A DNA stretch of 64,000 bases from Metallyticus violacea (Eukaryota; Arthropoda; Insecta; Mantodea; Metallyticidae): the NCBI GenBank assembly GCA_030762175.1, contig CM060843.1, positions 112,001,369 through 112,065,368 of the forward strand. The letters run 5' to 3'. Position numbers and translations under genes: made by a program. The first letter of the stretch is position 1, and every line of letters begins with the position of its first letter. The notes beneath the pieces are model-generated. The model had not been told where the DNA came from, searched no databases, and saw only the letters and a list, made by a program, of their open reading frames with translations. This document shows positions 33,301 through 43,749 of the stretch, one piece after another.

Positions 33301-33440
33301 ATTAAATTACACTAAAGTGTATTATGTTGAAATGTTCTCTCTAGGATAGATAATTTGTATTTAAATATTTTTGAGTACTTATGTTTATTTTATAATACAT
33401 ACTCTTAACTAAGAACCAAATTTAAGTATGTTGTTCTAAC
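30392..33440. other. Three kilobases with no recognised gene
   Basis: No SINE, TIR or transposase motif that I can defend. A pure A run of 19 bases sits at 32389-32407. Around 31900-32380 plus-strand frames such as YGNEICKHRK and KVYVCEEFVGLLGCT faintly recall a multicopy insect gene family, but the match is too weak to call. Confidence 0.45.
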
Positions 33441-33444
33441 AGTT

Positions 33445-33710
33445 TCATGATTCCTTCAGAATAATCATTGTATCTGCAGGAATAGAGCCCATTTTAAAGA
33501 TAATATAGGCAGATATTGGAATATTTACGTAATCAGGAATGTTCTGGACAAATTCAAATTTTAAAAAATATATCAGAAATGTGTGATTGCAGACGAACAC
33601 TATTTAAAATAATTCCTGTCGGTTATTACATTTTATGAAACAATACTAATATTGTGTGCAAACTTCAACTGATAACGTTGTGCGAGTAGAAATAGAAGGG
33701 AAAGCTGTCC
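33445..33710 (+). pseudogene. C-terminal fragment of a Tc1/mariner-type transposase, copy 2
   Basis: This is related to the fragment at 14600-14850. The word TATCAGAAATGTGTGATTGC here corresponds to TTTCAGAAATGTATGACTGC there, encoding Gln-Lys-Cys-x-x-Ala-Asp in the proper frame (QKCVIADEHYL). AAAGATAATATAGGCAGAT upstream matches the LKENIRAEI region. Similarity continues 3' past the stop (TACATTTTATGAAACAATAC against TAATTATGAAATAAAGCTAA, then TTGTGTGCA against CTGTGTGCA). No catalytic residues remain. Confidence 0.55.
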
Positions 33711-33714
33711 ATTG

Positions 33715-35010
33715 ACTGCTGTGACCTTGGCGCCATATAGTTAGCATTCAGCTGCGGACACAGGTATAAAATACATATTGTAAAACAAAGATTAATAATG
33801 AGATATATTTCGTTCATGCTATAAATTAGTCTGTGTTTAGTTTTTTAACAACGCTTATAAAACTTACAGAATTAATTTTACTGGTTCCTGAAGCTAGTTT
33901 GAGTTCTTATTTTCAGTGAAAGTATAAACTGCGGAAAGCAGCTGTCCAGCAGAAGGCAGCAGTGACTTTCGTCCTGATGTCAGCACCCTAGATATGTTTA
34001 ATAATTTCAACTTCGTAGATAAAGTTTCTCTAAAGTTCGTTTTATCAATATCATGAAGTTATATGACTGAGGTTAAGTTAACTCTCTGGTTCTGCAGCCG
34101 GCATTTTACATCTCCGGCGAAGTTTGTCTCCCTGCTGTAAAACCGCAATACAACTTGTAAGTGAATTACGTGCATCGGCAATTGAATTACCTTCCGTGAA
34201 TCGTATCATGAGTTCGTTGCATAAAGATTGAATTAGTGCCGCAGCAGGAACATGTAAGTGACAAGGAGATATGCGCGGAGGGCTCCGACAAGGGTTTAAA
34301 GTTAGAGGGAAATTTCGGGCTGTTTCCTCTTGCCATGAGAACGGCAATTACACATGACACTGTTCTCCGGTTTATTGTATGCATACAATGGTATTGTGAG
34401 CTGTATTAACTTAGCCAGGAAATGCAGACTACTTGATGCTGCATAGAGATTAAACTGTAGTCTTACCCGAAATAGTGCGCGCCAGTTCATTCATACTCTG
34501 CTGGTAAACATTTAATATTCACCAAGAGTGTGGGTTTTCACAGCTTTCAAACTGAATCTAAATCGATGTATTTACTTTTTTTTTTTTTTCGCATATTGGT
34601 AATTTATATTTCATTTTGTTTTCTCAGTATAGCAATTAAGAATTTTATACCATTACATATTTTATAAAAAGATAACAAAAATTTAGAGTTGGGCGCAAGA
34701 AAATATAGTGGTTTTGAGAAACAGAGGGGGGAGGGGTTACATGACACTTTCTAATTCCAAGCTTTTACATTTGTAAAACTAATAATAATTTAAAATTCAA
34801 CATTTTCTCTTAAAACTCTTAGCTAGAAAACTGTAATTCCTTCATTACTTTCTAATTATAAATAAAATTAAAAAATAACTTACTCAAGCCCTACTTACAT
34901 AAAACCACGTCATTCTCTTTATTGCAATTTTAACAGAAATACATTTTGAAAATTATTCAAAATGTTATTTTTGTACTGAATTTTCTTTGTGCGGTATTGT
35001 ATATAATTTA
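33715..35010. other. Stretch with no recognised gene; open GC-richer patch at 34078-34490
   Basis: Overlapping minus-strand frames (89, 65 and 62 codons) lie in a patch that is GC-richer than the surroundings. The 34078-34347 frame (ending PAAEPES) has an amino-acid mix that is not obviously random, but I recognise no domain and see no good splice context, so I do not call an exon. Confidence 0.4.
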
Positions 35011-35013
35011 AAT

Positions 35014-35127
35014 TTCATTTAATATTAGTATGCGTTATCTAAACGATAAATACTTTAGTAATCTTTTTAATTCATTTAATAATAGCAGATGTTATCTAAA
35101 CGATAAATACTTTAGTAATATTTTTAA
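35014..35127. repeat. Two-copy tandem repeat, 57-bp period
   Basis: The segment starting TTCATTTAATATTAG at 35014 is repeated starting TTCATTTAATAATAG at 35071. Both contain GTTATCTAAACGATAAATAC and TTTAGTAAT. Only a few positions differ, so the duplication is fairly recent or conserved. Confidence 0.9.
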
Positions 35128-35262
35128 TATTTTTTACAACGAAAGAAATATAAAAGAGAAGGACTGAGCAATAATTGTCATATAAAACACATAGTACATT
35201 TTCATAACTGTGACTACATATTTTGATCTGACCACTTAATCATCATCTCTATTGTTTTCATC

Positions 35263-35518
35263 GCCACCGGTGAGCGGGAAGTCTGGGGTCCGAATCCCGC
35301 CAGAACCATCCTCCCTAACAGGTTTTTTTTCAGGTTTTTCTCAGTCCTCATAACTGGAAAATGCCGGGGAGGTATCCTAAACTTAGGCCTGGAACTTTTC
35401 CTTCCTTAAAAAAAAAAATCCTTTCCTAATATATCATTTCATTTCACGTATCATCAGCGTCCACCGCCTGTGGTGCCTCAGCAGTAAAGAGGGGCGTTAA
35501 ACACTACTTAAAAAAAAC
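35263..35518 (+). repeat. SINE family A, head-truncated
   Basis: It begins inside the tRNA-like head (TCGCCACCGGTGAGCGGGAA) and keeps a perfect-looking B box (GGGTCCGAATCCCGCC, close to GGTTCGAATCC). The body is well preserved and the 3' end GGGGCGTTAAACACTAC has an A-rich tail. Because the A box is deleted, it should not support pol III transcription. Confidence 0.9.
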
Positions 35519-35519
35519 A

Positions 35520-35665
35520 TTGGGAGGTACACCTTGTTTTCCCGCCGAATGTTTTCTTTGGCTGTGGCTTTCTGCGATACATCTTCTCTTATGAAATGCC
35601 CCTAGGAAGACGTCTGGTAGGATAAGATCGGGTGACCTCGGTGGGCAGTGCTTTAGAAATGACAC
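35520..35665 (-). pseudogene. Possible DUF4817-type transposase fragment
   Basis: The minus strand reads PPRSPDLILPDVFLGAFHKR after small corrections (about 35580-35640). This resembles the third-catalytic-site region of Tc1/mariner-type transposases (PPRSPDLTPLDFFLWG). Nothing else of the element is recognisable with confidence and the call rests on one motif. Confidence 0.4.
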
Positions 35666-35669
35666 TGTC

Positions 35670-36410
35670 TTCAAGAAGTAGAAAATTTCAGCTATGCTGA
35701 CATTGGAAGTTTGGAAGGGAAACCATTCTGCTGAATGGTTCAGCAGTTACGAAGTTTCTCATCCGACTTTTCGCGCGTCCTTCGACGAGCACACACGGCA
35801 ATGTTCCCATGTGATTTTGAAGATGGTTTCCAAACCCCAATCTGCTTAATATTGGTCCTCGTTGCCCCTTTATCAATGCGATGTTATGCTATGTGCCCTT
35901 ACAGTTTATACTGTATTGAACGTACTGTATTGCTTCTCACACAAAAGCAGGGTGACAGCAGCAAAGTCACCTGCTTCATACTATCGCCAACACCGACTTT
36001 CACAGGCACGTGTATAGAGTAGCTCTCTACTTGCATCCTTCAGTAACTGTGCTTCTCATACATCAACATTGCTTGTGTCAAATTACACCGAGTTAAATCC
36101 ATTAATTTGAAAGTTTAAACGAAATATCAAGGACCAAAAAATGATTGAAGCACCCGATTTTTTCCCCAGTTAAATTCAGACATCCTTTGGGTTGTTGGTA
36201 AATATCCTTTCATTTAAATACAGCACTTTTAGTGAATTATTTTTTAATTTTTAAAAAGTCTCAATGACTGCCAAATGCTTTCGAAAGGATGAATGAAATT
36301 AATGAAGTAAATGACCATTAGTCTGGAGTCTATGGGGTGAAATATTAACTGGCGTTAAGGTACTTCACACCTTTTGAAAAATGTTACGGCAATCAATGTG
36401 TCCTGATCAA
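35670..36410. other. Stretch with no recognised gene
   Basis: Frames of 62 and 95 codons at 35688-36022 on opposite strands overlap each other and show no motif. Confidence 0.4.
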
Positions 36411-36416
36411 TGACGT

Positions 36417-36652
36417 TGGTCCTGGTGGTGTAGTGGTAACCATACTTTCCTCCTAAACCCAAGATCGCGGGTTCGGTCTCGGAAGGGAAGCCATGGGTCC
36501 CGTGCCGTACATTTAAGACACGATAAAGAACCTCAAGCCTGAAAGAAGAGGCCTCTGAGCAATTTTTTTTTCTGCCGTTCCACGCCCTGAATTGAATGGA
36601 ATGCTGATGACATGAGATGCTAAAGAGCATACGTAAATAAAACAAATAAAAA
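36417..36652 (+). repeat. SINE family B with internal deletion
   Basis: The best tRNA-like head of the family: GGTCCTGGTGGTGTAGTGGT (A-box region, close to tRNA-Asp/Gly heads), then GATCGCGGGTTCGGTCTC at the B box. The body then resumes at GGAAGGGAAGCCATGGGTCC, so about 45 bp found in the other copies (the AGGATCGATG...GGGCGTAAAAATC block) is missing. The end is AGCATACGTAAATAAAACAA with an AT-rich tail. Confidence 0.88.
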
Positions 36653-36654
36653 TT

Positions 36655-38220
36655 TACAGATTCGCACATGTACACAAGCTGGTATTTGAGTTAAGAGTGT
36701 GCATAAACTTTTGAACTGCAACCTGAAAAATAAGATATACCTGTTGTTATCGCAGGGGTTCTTGTAAATGCATTATTGGGAAATGTTTTAAGCGTCATAA
36801 GAAATATAATTGGCAAACATATAACCATATATGTTTTCATTTGTAAATTACGTTTTAAAATGGGGATGCATTCGTTAAATTATAATTTGTTTCGACAGAT
36901 GGTAGGAGATGGGATCTGTATAGTTGTAATACATAGAAAAAAAAGTACATGAACATATTTAAATTTCTTAATGAAATAAACTCTAAAACCAAGTCTTTAG
37001 AATAAAATCCAGCTGAAAAAGATATTCATTATGTTAATGTTTTTATTATTAATTATTTACTCAAATATCTTAAGGAGAGCATAACATTGAACATTTTACA
37101 CTCTTTCTTTTAAAGTTAAAGATTTACGGAAATTTGATTGGTAACATCCTCTAAACACGTAGAAAATAAAAGCGTTCTTGCGTGTTATACTTTTTCATTT
37201 TTTTTTTTTTTTTTTTTTTTGGATTGACTTGGCTTATTGTGTAATATGGTAATAGACACGATAAGCGACTATCTGAATACTAAACAGGAGATATTGTAGT
37301 TCATCCAAATGTCCCCGGTTTCCAAAGCTTATGTTCATGTTAATCAGAAAGTGTGCAACCAAGCGAAGCTATTTTGTCTCTTGCATGTATTTTCTCCGTT
37401 TAAGAGCACAGCGGTTTACATCATAAGCCACTTTTATGTCGACAATTAAAAAGATAGAAAGAAAGGAAACCATATAACTTTCCATTCACTATGGCGTTGG
37501 TGCATTGATATTGCTAAGCCAGTTCTCTTTTATTTGATTTCTTCTCCTCGTCCTCACTATTCCTTTTCACAGGGAAGAAGATATGTAATAATGACGAGGT
37601 AGGAATTTAGAAGACCAGTTCACGTAAACTCTAAGAAAAGATGCGATGTGGGAGGGGTTGACCAGCTGTTGCCGGTAGTAATGCCGAACTAGGTCTTGTG
37701 CTGGCCGAGCTTCTGACACGGTGCCAAGTTTTCATTCTTGAAGCCCCCACCTCTTCAACACGTACAAGATGTCACCCCCACGCACCAGCTGCTCAAGACG
37801 CCAGCAACTTCCTCCAGATGCCGCTAGAAAACATCCAACAATCGCAAGGAGAAGAACATGGCCCGGCAGTTAAGTTTAATGTTATCCCTGGAGTGATTCA
37901 CACATCCTTCCCCCGTAATATCGTTATGGTAGATGAAACATGCTGCTTATCGAAAGAAAAAGGAGTGTTCTTGCGAGTTACACGACCCTTAAGTGGGATG
38001 ATGGACCTGACGTGATGTGGTTGTCGTTATGGATAGCTTTACTGTCTACTGCTGAAACTAAATTAGACTCTTCACCAGCTCCCTCTCACTGGATTTCACT
38101 TGCACACTAGTGTTCCTCTTTCTATTGGAGTATATTTTCCTTATATTACCGTAAAACTACACTTAACAGGGAAACCAATATGTTCACAGTAAAACGCTTC
38201 ATGTAGCTTTATTTTACACT
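36655..38220. other. Stretch with no recognised gene; T tract at 37198-37220
   Basis: A pure T run of 23 bases lies at 37198-37220. A 105-codon plus-strand frame at 37698-38015 lies in a GC-richer patch but has no recognisable domain, and I do not call it. Confidence 0.45.
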
Positions 38221-38351
38221 AAAATGTATCCACACTTTCACAGTAGATATCTATTTAATATATTTCAAAGTTGGACCGAAAAACAACAGTAATGTGTAGT
38301 ATGATATTCTGTAAACAGATGTGACTCATACACATTATGATAGCGTTGCTA
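38221..38351 (-). mobile_element. DUF4817-type element, terminal fragment interrupted by SINE-A
   Basis: In reverse it matches the right terminal 130 bp of the copies at 3103-3830 and 59468-60096: AATGTATCCACACTTTCACA (inner TIR), GTAGATATCTATTTAATATA, CCGAAAAACAACAGTAATGT and TGTAAACAGATGTGACTCA. The match stops at the SINE-A copy that starts at 38352, which suggests that the SINE inserted in, or at the edge of, this element. No matching remainder was recognised beyond the SINE. Confidence 0.8.
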
Positions 38352-38504
38352 CCGTTTAGGGTACCTCCCCGGCATTTGCCATTTAAGAATACTGAGAAAA
38401 AACTGGAAAAAACCTCATTCAGGAAGGACGGTCCTGGTGGAAATCGAACCCCAGACCTCTCGCTCAAGTGTCCGCGCTTTAACGACCTCGGCCATCCTTG
38501 GCGG
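38352..38504 (-). repeat. SINE family A, 3'-truncated minus-strand copy
   Basis: It keeps the 5' half only. In reverse I read TTTAGGGTACCTCCCCGGCA, TTTGCCATTTAAGAATACTG, GGACGGTCCTGGTGG, AATCGAACCCCAGACC (B box), CCGCGCTTTAACGACCTCGG and CCATCCTTGGCGGT (head). The 3' tail module is missing. The A-box strand TGGCCGAGGTCG is intact, and it is a good witness of the family start. Confidence 0.88.
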
Positions 38505-38509
38505 TAGAC

Positions 38510-40070
38510 ATGCTATATAAAATCTAAAATTATAAAACTTTCACTGGTGTTAATTTGTTATATTTGCTGGTACCTAATGTATCACTTCGTAACTGTATAC
38601 TACGCCTCGCTGATAGTGCTTGTAGATTGCTGGGACTTATAAGTTTTAGGGACTACTTTACTTTGGCAATGCTAGATAACAATAAAACTCTCGGGCCATT
38701 GTAAGAATCGCTTAGAAGTCTACTCTGTCTGTTAAGGCAATTTACGTAAAGTATTTTAACAAAGTAAGCTATAGGAGTTAAAAACAAAACATAAACTTGC
38801 AATCAAAATTAGAGGGTTAGTGTATTATATGGAAATATGCACTACTTTAACTATAATCCTGGCGCGCTCACGCATTGTACTACGGATACTGCAGCCGGCG
38901 AAGACATTACTTCACTTCCAATTAGCCTCATTGTATTATATCCGAACTTGTTCCCGGCTGGTCTTATGCCAATATACATTTAGCTCCGAAGTTGGTCAGA
39001 CGTATCTAGGTACTACATTGTTTTGCATAAGCGTTTATCTAACCGCGTCGTTTGCCCGTATAGTTTATTCTGTTATAATTGCGTCCCTCCAGAACATCAT
39101 TTCACAATGTTGTGCGTAAGTGTTTATATTTACTGGTCCAATTCAAAATAAAAACCACCAAAACTTAAAAGGTTTAACACAAGGAATATATATATTAAAT
39201 GTATGATAGTATTTTACTTTTGAGCTTCTGTCTCGTTATCTTTCTGTACTATCAACGAAATCCATGTGCCGTTTTGGTACACACTATAATGCTCAACAGA
39301 ATATTTTATCGTGACTGCCTCTGCATAGGAATCTTCTCGCCTGCCAGAAAGTTACACTACCAGCATGCAGGGGCAACCTGTAATATTAACGGCATGCAAA
39401 AGTGTTAAGTTAAAATCGTGACGTTGCTTGGCGGTGATATGGTTAGGGGAGAATTGCGCGAGTTTTCAGAAATTGAACTACACGTAGATCTGCAGCTGCC
39501 ATTAACAGTTCGGGCTCACAATGCAAGTGAGTGTAACGTAGTCTATATGTTCACCTTCAGTGCAATATCATTAGGCGAGCATGGAAAGCTTTTTAAGCTC
39601 TTTGTTGTAACGTGAACCTTGCTATATAAATGACATAAAAAGAAACTGAAACTATGTGAAATATTTTGACCTGGGAGTATTAGAAAGCGTTCGAATAGCG
39701 AATATGGGACTAATAACTCATTAACAATGCCTGTTCTGATCTTTGCTCTTCGGGTTAAGATGTTTCACTATTTTTAAATTGAATTTCTGCTTCATCTCTT
39801 CGCAATTTTAATAGTTTAATAAAAGTGAAAACTCAGTTATTATCAACTACATCAGAGCCTCGCTTTCTCTAAAATAGAAACCTGATATTACATTCTTAGC
39901 GATGTCTTCTCCTCTGCTGAAAATCTATGGCAATGTGATAACTTAAGTTAATGTTATTGCATAACTGAAGCCATGTCCACATTGATTAGGATATCTTTTG
40001 AAGCCAGACGCAATTTCCAAAGGAGGGCAACTGCAATGGCACCAGTAGTTTCAGCACCGAATTCGCTTAA
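38510..40070. other. Stretch with no recognised gene
   Basis: Plus-strand frames at 38820-39119 (99 codons), 39199-39408 and 39418-39615 have no motif and no consistent codon pattern. Confidence 0.45.
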
Positions 40071-40075
40071 GCGTA

Positions 40076-40130
40076 TACAGAGAGTTCGAGTCACTTTTGA
40101 TCCGAATAAACGTGACTTGAACTCTCCGTA
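40076..40130. repeat. Long-armed stem-loop
   Basis: TACAGAGAGTTCGAGTCAC at 40076-40094 pairs with GTGACTTGAACTCTCCGTA at 40112-40130: 17 of 19 positions complementary, with a 17-base loop. This is far better than expected for random sequence of this composition. It could be a tiny palindromic transposon, a fold-back relic or a structured RNA. No tail or TSD is evident. Confidence 0.8.
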
Positions 40131-40461
40131 ATATAATCAATCATTCGCCTCATCTCCCAAAAAGGCCTTTTAGGTAGTTAAAGATGAGAGAGAAAGCATT
40201 TTTAATATAATTTATGTATTTTGATATCAAATGTGACATTTCTTCTGAAAATGAAACTGGGTACTAAAGTAGCAATTTTCTTTTAAATTTTCTTACGAGC
40301 ACTGGGAGCTAAACACAATGTCAATTCAAATTTGCTCGCATTTCCATTTCTATTTACATTATAGTAACATCCGTGACACGAAAGTGTATTGTTATGATCA
40401 CTTAAAGCGAGGTGTTGCATAATCAATACAAATTACTAGCTATAGCATTAACAACAGTTTA

Positions 40462-40650
40462 CTGCGGCGGCTCATGGTAGAGTGATATACAGCTCGCCTC
40501 TAAATGAGGTAACCCCTCTTTGATCTCAACGGCCTCATATGGGATCTGTGGTGTTTTTTCTCTCGTTTCATCTGCCTTTCATTTTGTCGATGTTCAGTCT
40601 TCACCTTTATCCCCATTATCACACTCTCATTTCATTCATCTCTGCGGTTT
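40462..40650 (+). repeat. Probable SINE family E (tRNA-derived)
   Basis: The head GCGGCTCATGGTAGAGTGAT, then GCTCGCCTCTAAATGAGGTA and ACCCCTCTTTGATCTCAACG, has the order A-box / arm / damaged B box expected of a tRNA-derived SINE. The body continues CTCATATGGGATCTGTGGTG and TTCATCTGCC. There is no second copy in the window, so the right boundary is uncertain. Confidence 0.5.
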
Positions 40651-40667
40651 AGAAGAGCCGTAAGCTA

Positions 40668-40877
40668 GTGGGCCGAGATAGTAGGTGTAACCAACCGCAT
40701 GTACGCCTTTGTATGCACAGCAGTCTGCTCATGATGTCACAAATGACGGATGTATATGAGGCGGCGACCGTGCAGCAGGGCAGGTTCGTCTGGCCAGGAG
40801 GTAGCAGCAGCAACACCCAATACAATACATCTTCATCAGGCGCACGGTTTCACGGTCTCAACATACGTGCTGTTTAA
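40668..40877 (+). other. Uncharacterised 69-codon open frame
   Basis: The translation contains a Gln/Ser/Asn-rich stretch (TVQQGRFVWPGGSSSNTQYN) that is not typical of AT-rich chance frames. No family is recognised. There is no polyadenylation or splice evidence, and the SINE-E candidate lies directly upstream, so part of this could be SINE-flanking or retroposed material. Confidence 0.2.
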
Positions 40878-40899
40878 TTTAATACAAGATATTAGATTG

Positions 40900-42555
40900 T
40901 ATATTATTTCACAATACGCTGCAAAACGTATGTATTCGATAATTAAGTAAAACCAAGCCTCGAAAGAAGGTATTAATTGCAAATCATAACACGATGATAC
41001 AATTCGCAAATATCAAAGAAGTTATAGCAAGCATTTTTCCAAAAAATAGAAATAAATGCTTAAATTTCATTATCTTTTTATGCTTATTAGAAATTCGTAT
41101 AACAGAAGTTCCTATTATGAACAATGGGGCTTGAAAATGTTCATTGGCAATTGTTATAAAGAAAAATGTGATAAAGACATTTCACACAGGCTTTAGCTGT
41201 ATTATAAATATTGCCTAACGCGAGGCAATACAACACTAAAATTAATGTCGAAAATATTGTGGCTTATACGTAACTTTTATGGATGAAAATTCCGATTTTA
41301 TACGAAACTTATTTTCCGCAAAGAAGCAAAAGAACAGTGCTAGTTTTCGTAGACGTTATGACATTGTCTATTTTCTTTCTTTTTCCAGATTTTCGCATTG
41401 TTTTACTTCTTACATCATTAGATGGGTAAGTTATAGATAACCTTTCTTGCAGTTTATATATGGAAACTCCTTTTCTGATATCTAATAACAGAGTGTTTAA
41501 CTATTAAAAATGGCAATACAAGTATCGATGATTTTAGAACTAGACATGACAGAAATTTAACGACAATAAATTAAAGTAGTTTAAATTTAAGTATCTCAAA
41601 AATGGCAAGTGGATTGTTCCTATGCAGGACCTACAGGTGTTTAGATGATAAAATGCAAAAATCAGACTTTTATATTTATTTTTTTTTTGTATAAAGTAAC
41701 TTTTGGTATTTAAAAAAAAATCTTTCAACGGTATGTCTAAATTGGTATAATAATCATAAATAACCGGTGGTCTTTAAAAGGACCATTTTACAGCTTTTAG
41801 ATGCAAGATCTGCATTTGTATAAGTAATAGTCATACAAAAATATCAACTTCACAGAGCTGCATACGTATTAAGCGAGTTGGTACCAAGATTTATTGTAAG
41901 TATAAATAAAATTATCAACAGTCACTGATTTGTATCGCATTGTTGTAAATGTAACACCTTACTGCACAAAATATGAACAATTTTGTGTTTTTGTCACTAC
42001 TTATCGATATTTGAAATAATGATCATTAGAAATGGTGCTTTAAAATGTGCAAGTATGTGAATGTCACTTGCTCTTTCAAGAAATTTCTTTGGTTCATTCT
42101 TTCAAAATAAAGACAGAACTCGTGCAGCCTATATATATTAATCTAACTGGTAAAAATAAAAATACTTTTTTTTTTTTCATTTTGCAAAATCCTTTGACTT
42201 AAATTATATTCATTCAAACTTTCTCAGGCATATCATCAATTCTCTAGGAAAGAGACTAGTTGAATATATAGAAAGTATTTCTTTTCTATTAAAACCGCTA
42301 TTGAAATCCTTTCTAATAATAAATTTCAAATTTCAGAAAAGTTGATCTTCATATATACAAGACACCGTGAAACATCATTTTGACTTTAAAATAGTGAATC
42401 GTTCTTAATTTTGATGTAAAAGATAAGTATGTAAATTTTAAAGCATACTTTATTCTCGTTTTTTCTTCTTCTTTTTTTACAATGGAGTGAACTATGTAAC
42501 TTTGAAAAAAGAGAATCGCAGTCTAATAATTTAGGTTGGCACCTCTGAACCAAAC
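40900..42555. other. AT-rich stretch with no recognised gene
   Basis: Nothing recognised: no SINE, TIR, transposase motif or RNA gene. Confidence 0.55.
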
Positions 42556-42561
42556 CATATA

Positions 42562-43746
42562 TGAGCTCTGTTCAAAAATATTCAAGATGCTGGCCAAAGA
42601 ATTGTCATAATAATGGCAATGACAAAATGCCTCCCATTTGACGCGCAGCTTTCAGTCGAGTTCCACGCTGTTTCTTTGCAGCTGTGTTGCGACTTATTTG
42701 CAACTATTTATATGGTGAGCCACACACTAACATTAAAGTTTGCGTGATACTTCGTAAATCCTTTACCGAGACTTATGATATGATGAAAGAAACTCATGGC
42801 AATGTTTGTTTACTGCTATGATTGGTGTATGCAGTTAAAACGTGTTCGAGAGTCCGTAGTTGACGACCCGCGTCCCGAACACTCATCGACGTTAGCAGAC
42901 AACGCTTGTGGGCCAAAAATAACGATTGCATGCTTTAAAATCGACACCTGATTGCTCAAAAAATGGTCATACAGCGTAACATTTTGGTGGGATCGTGTCA
43001 TGAAATCCTGAAACCCTGTTGCATCATGGTGCAGTAAAATTTGTCTCTGAGCTGTTGACACACGAACAGAAAGCCAACCGCTTCGCGATCTGTCAGGAGC
43101 TCTTGGATCACGTTAATGAAAATAGAACTTTTATGAATAGAATAATCACTGATGATGAAACATGGGTCTGTGGTTACGATATTGAGACGAAAGCCTAGTC
43201 TTCATATGGGTTGATAAATCCTCAAGTCCCAACAAAGCTCGTCAGATCAAGAAAATTTCAAACGGCTATTGTCAGTTTTCTTCCGTGTTCTTTTGTCACG
43301 AATTTCTTCCGGAGGATTAAACAGTGAATCGCTGTTACTACCAAGATGTCATGTTTTTTCTGAGAAAACACAATTTGAGACAATTCATGGATCCTGCAAC
43401 ACAATAATGCACCAACGTATTATTTCGTGACTTCTGAGCGCGAAAAACAAGTTTATTGTTCTTCTACATCCTTCATCCTAGATACTACAGACTTTTTTTT
43501 TAAATTATTTTCCAAGTTGCAATATACAGTGAAAGGGGGAAGATTCGATTCAGTGAGAAAATAATACAAAATTATCATACAGAATTTCACGGCATCCGAA
43601 AAACGCGTATCGGGACAGGTTTTTAAAACTCAAACGCCGTTGGGGAAGGTGTAACAATAAAGGGAAGATAATTTCGAGGGAAATAAAGCTCTGTTAAAAA
43701 AAAACTTTTAAAATATTAAAACTTTAGGTTTTTTTAACATATGTCC
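42562..43746 (+). mobile_element. Mariner transposon (family 4), near full length
   Basis: A 1.19-kb unit has a left end TGAGCTCTGTTCAAAAATA after TA (42560-42561). The right end, TTTTTTTAACATATGTCC before TA (43747-43748), is a weak inverted match (13 of 18 positions), so the limits are provisional. The whole transposase can be followed in between. The sequence style (KSFTETYDMM, then GYDIETKA) belongs to a mariner lineage distinct from families 1-3. Confidence 0.7.
42712..43685 (+). pseudogene. Decayed mariner transposase (family 4)
   Basis: The first HTH reads NIKVCVILRKSFTETYDMMK (42731-42790). The second HTH ends ILVGSCHEILK (about 42979-43011). LTHEQKANRFAICQELLDHV (43055-43114) follows, then RIITDDETWVCGYDIETKA with the first catalytic Asp (43142-43198). 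The second site, normally HDNAP, is HNNAP (about 43405-43420), so this Asp is now Asn. The third Asp lies in TDFFFKLFSKLQYTVKGGRF (about 43487-43545). The tail NFTASEKRVSGQVFK runs to about 43630. Several stops and frameshifts occur, so it is dead. Confidence 0.82.
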
Positions 43747-43749
43747 TAA

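Noticed and set aside
37698..38015. 105-codon plus-strand frame containing a VDET word
   Set aside because: The word resembles a mariner first catalytic site, but the flanking HTH, linker and HH-TPE-K blocks are absent, so the match is chance.
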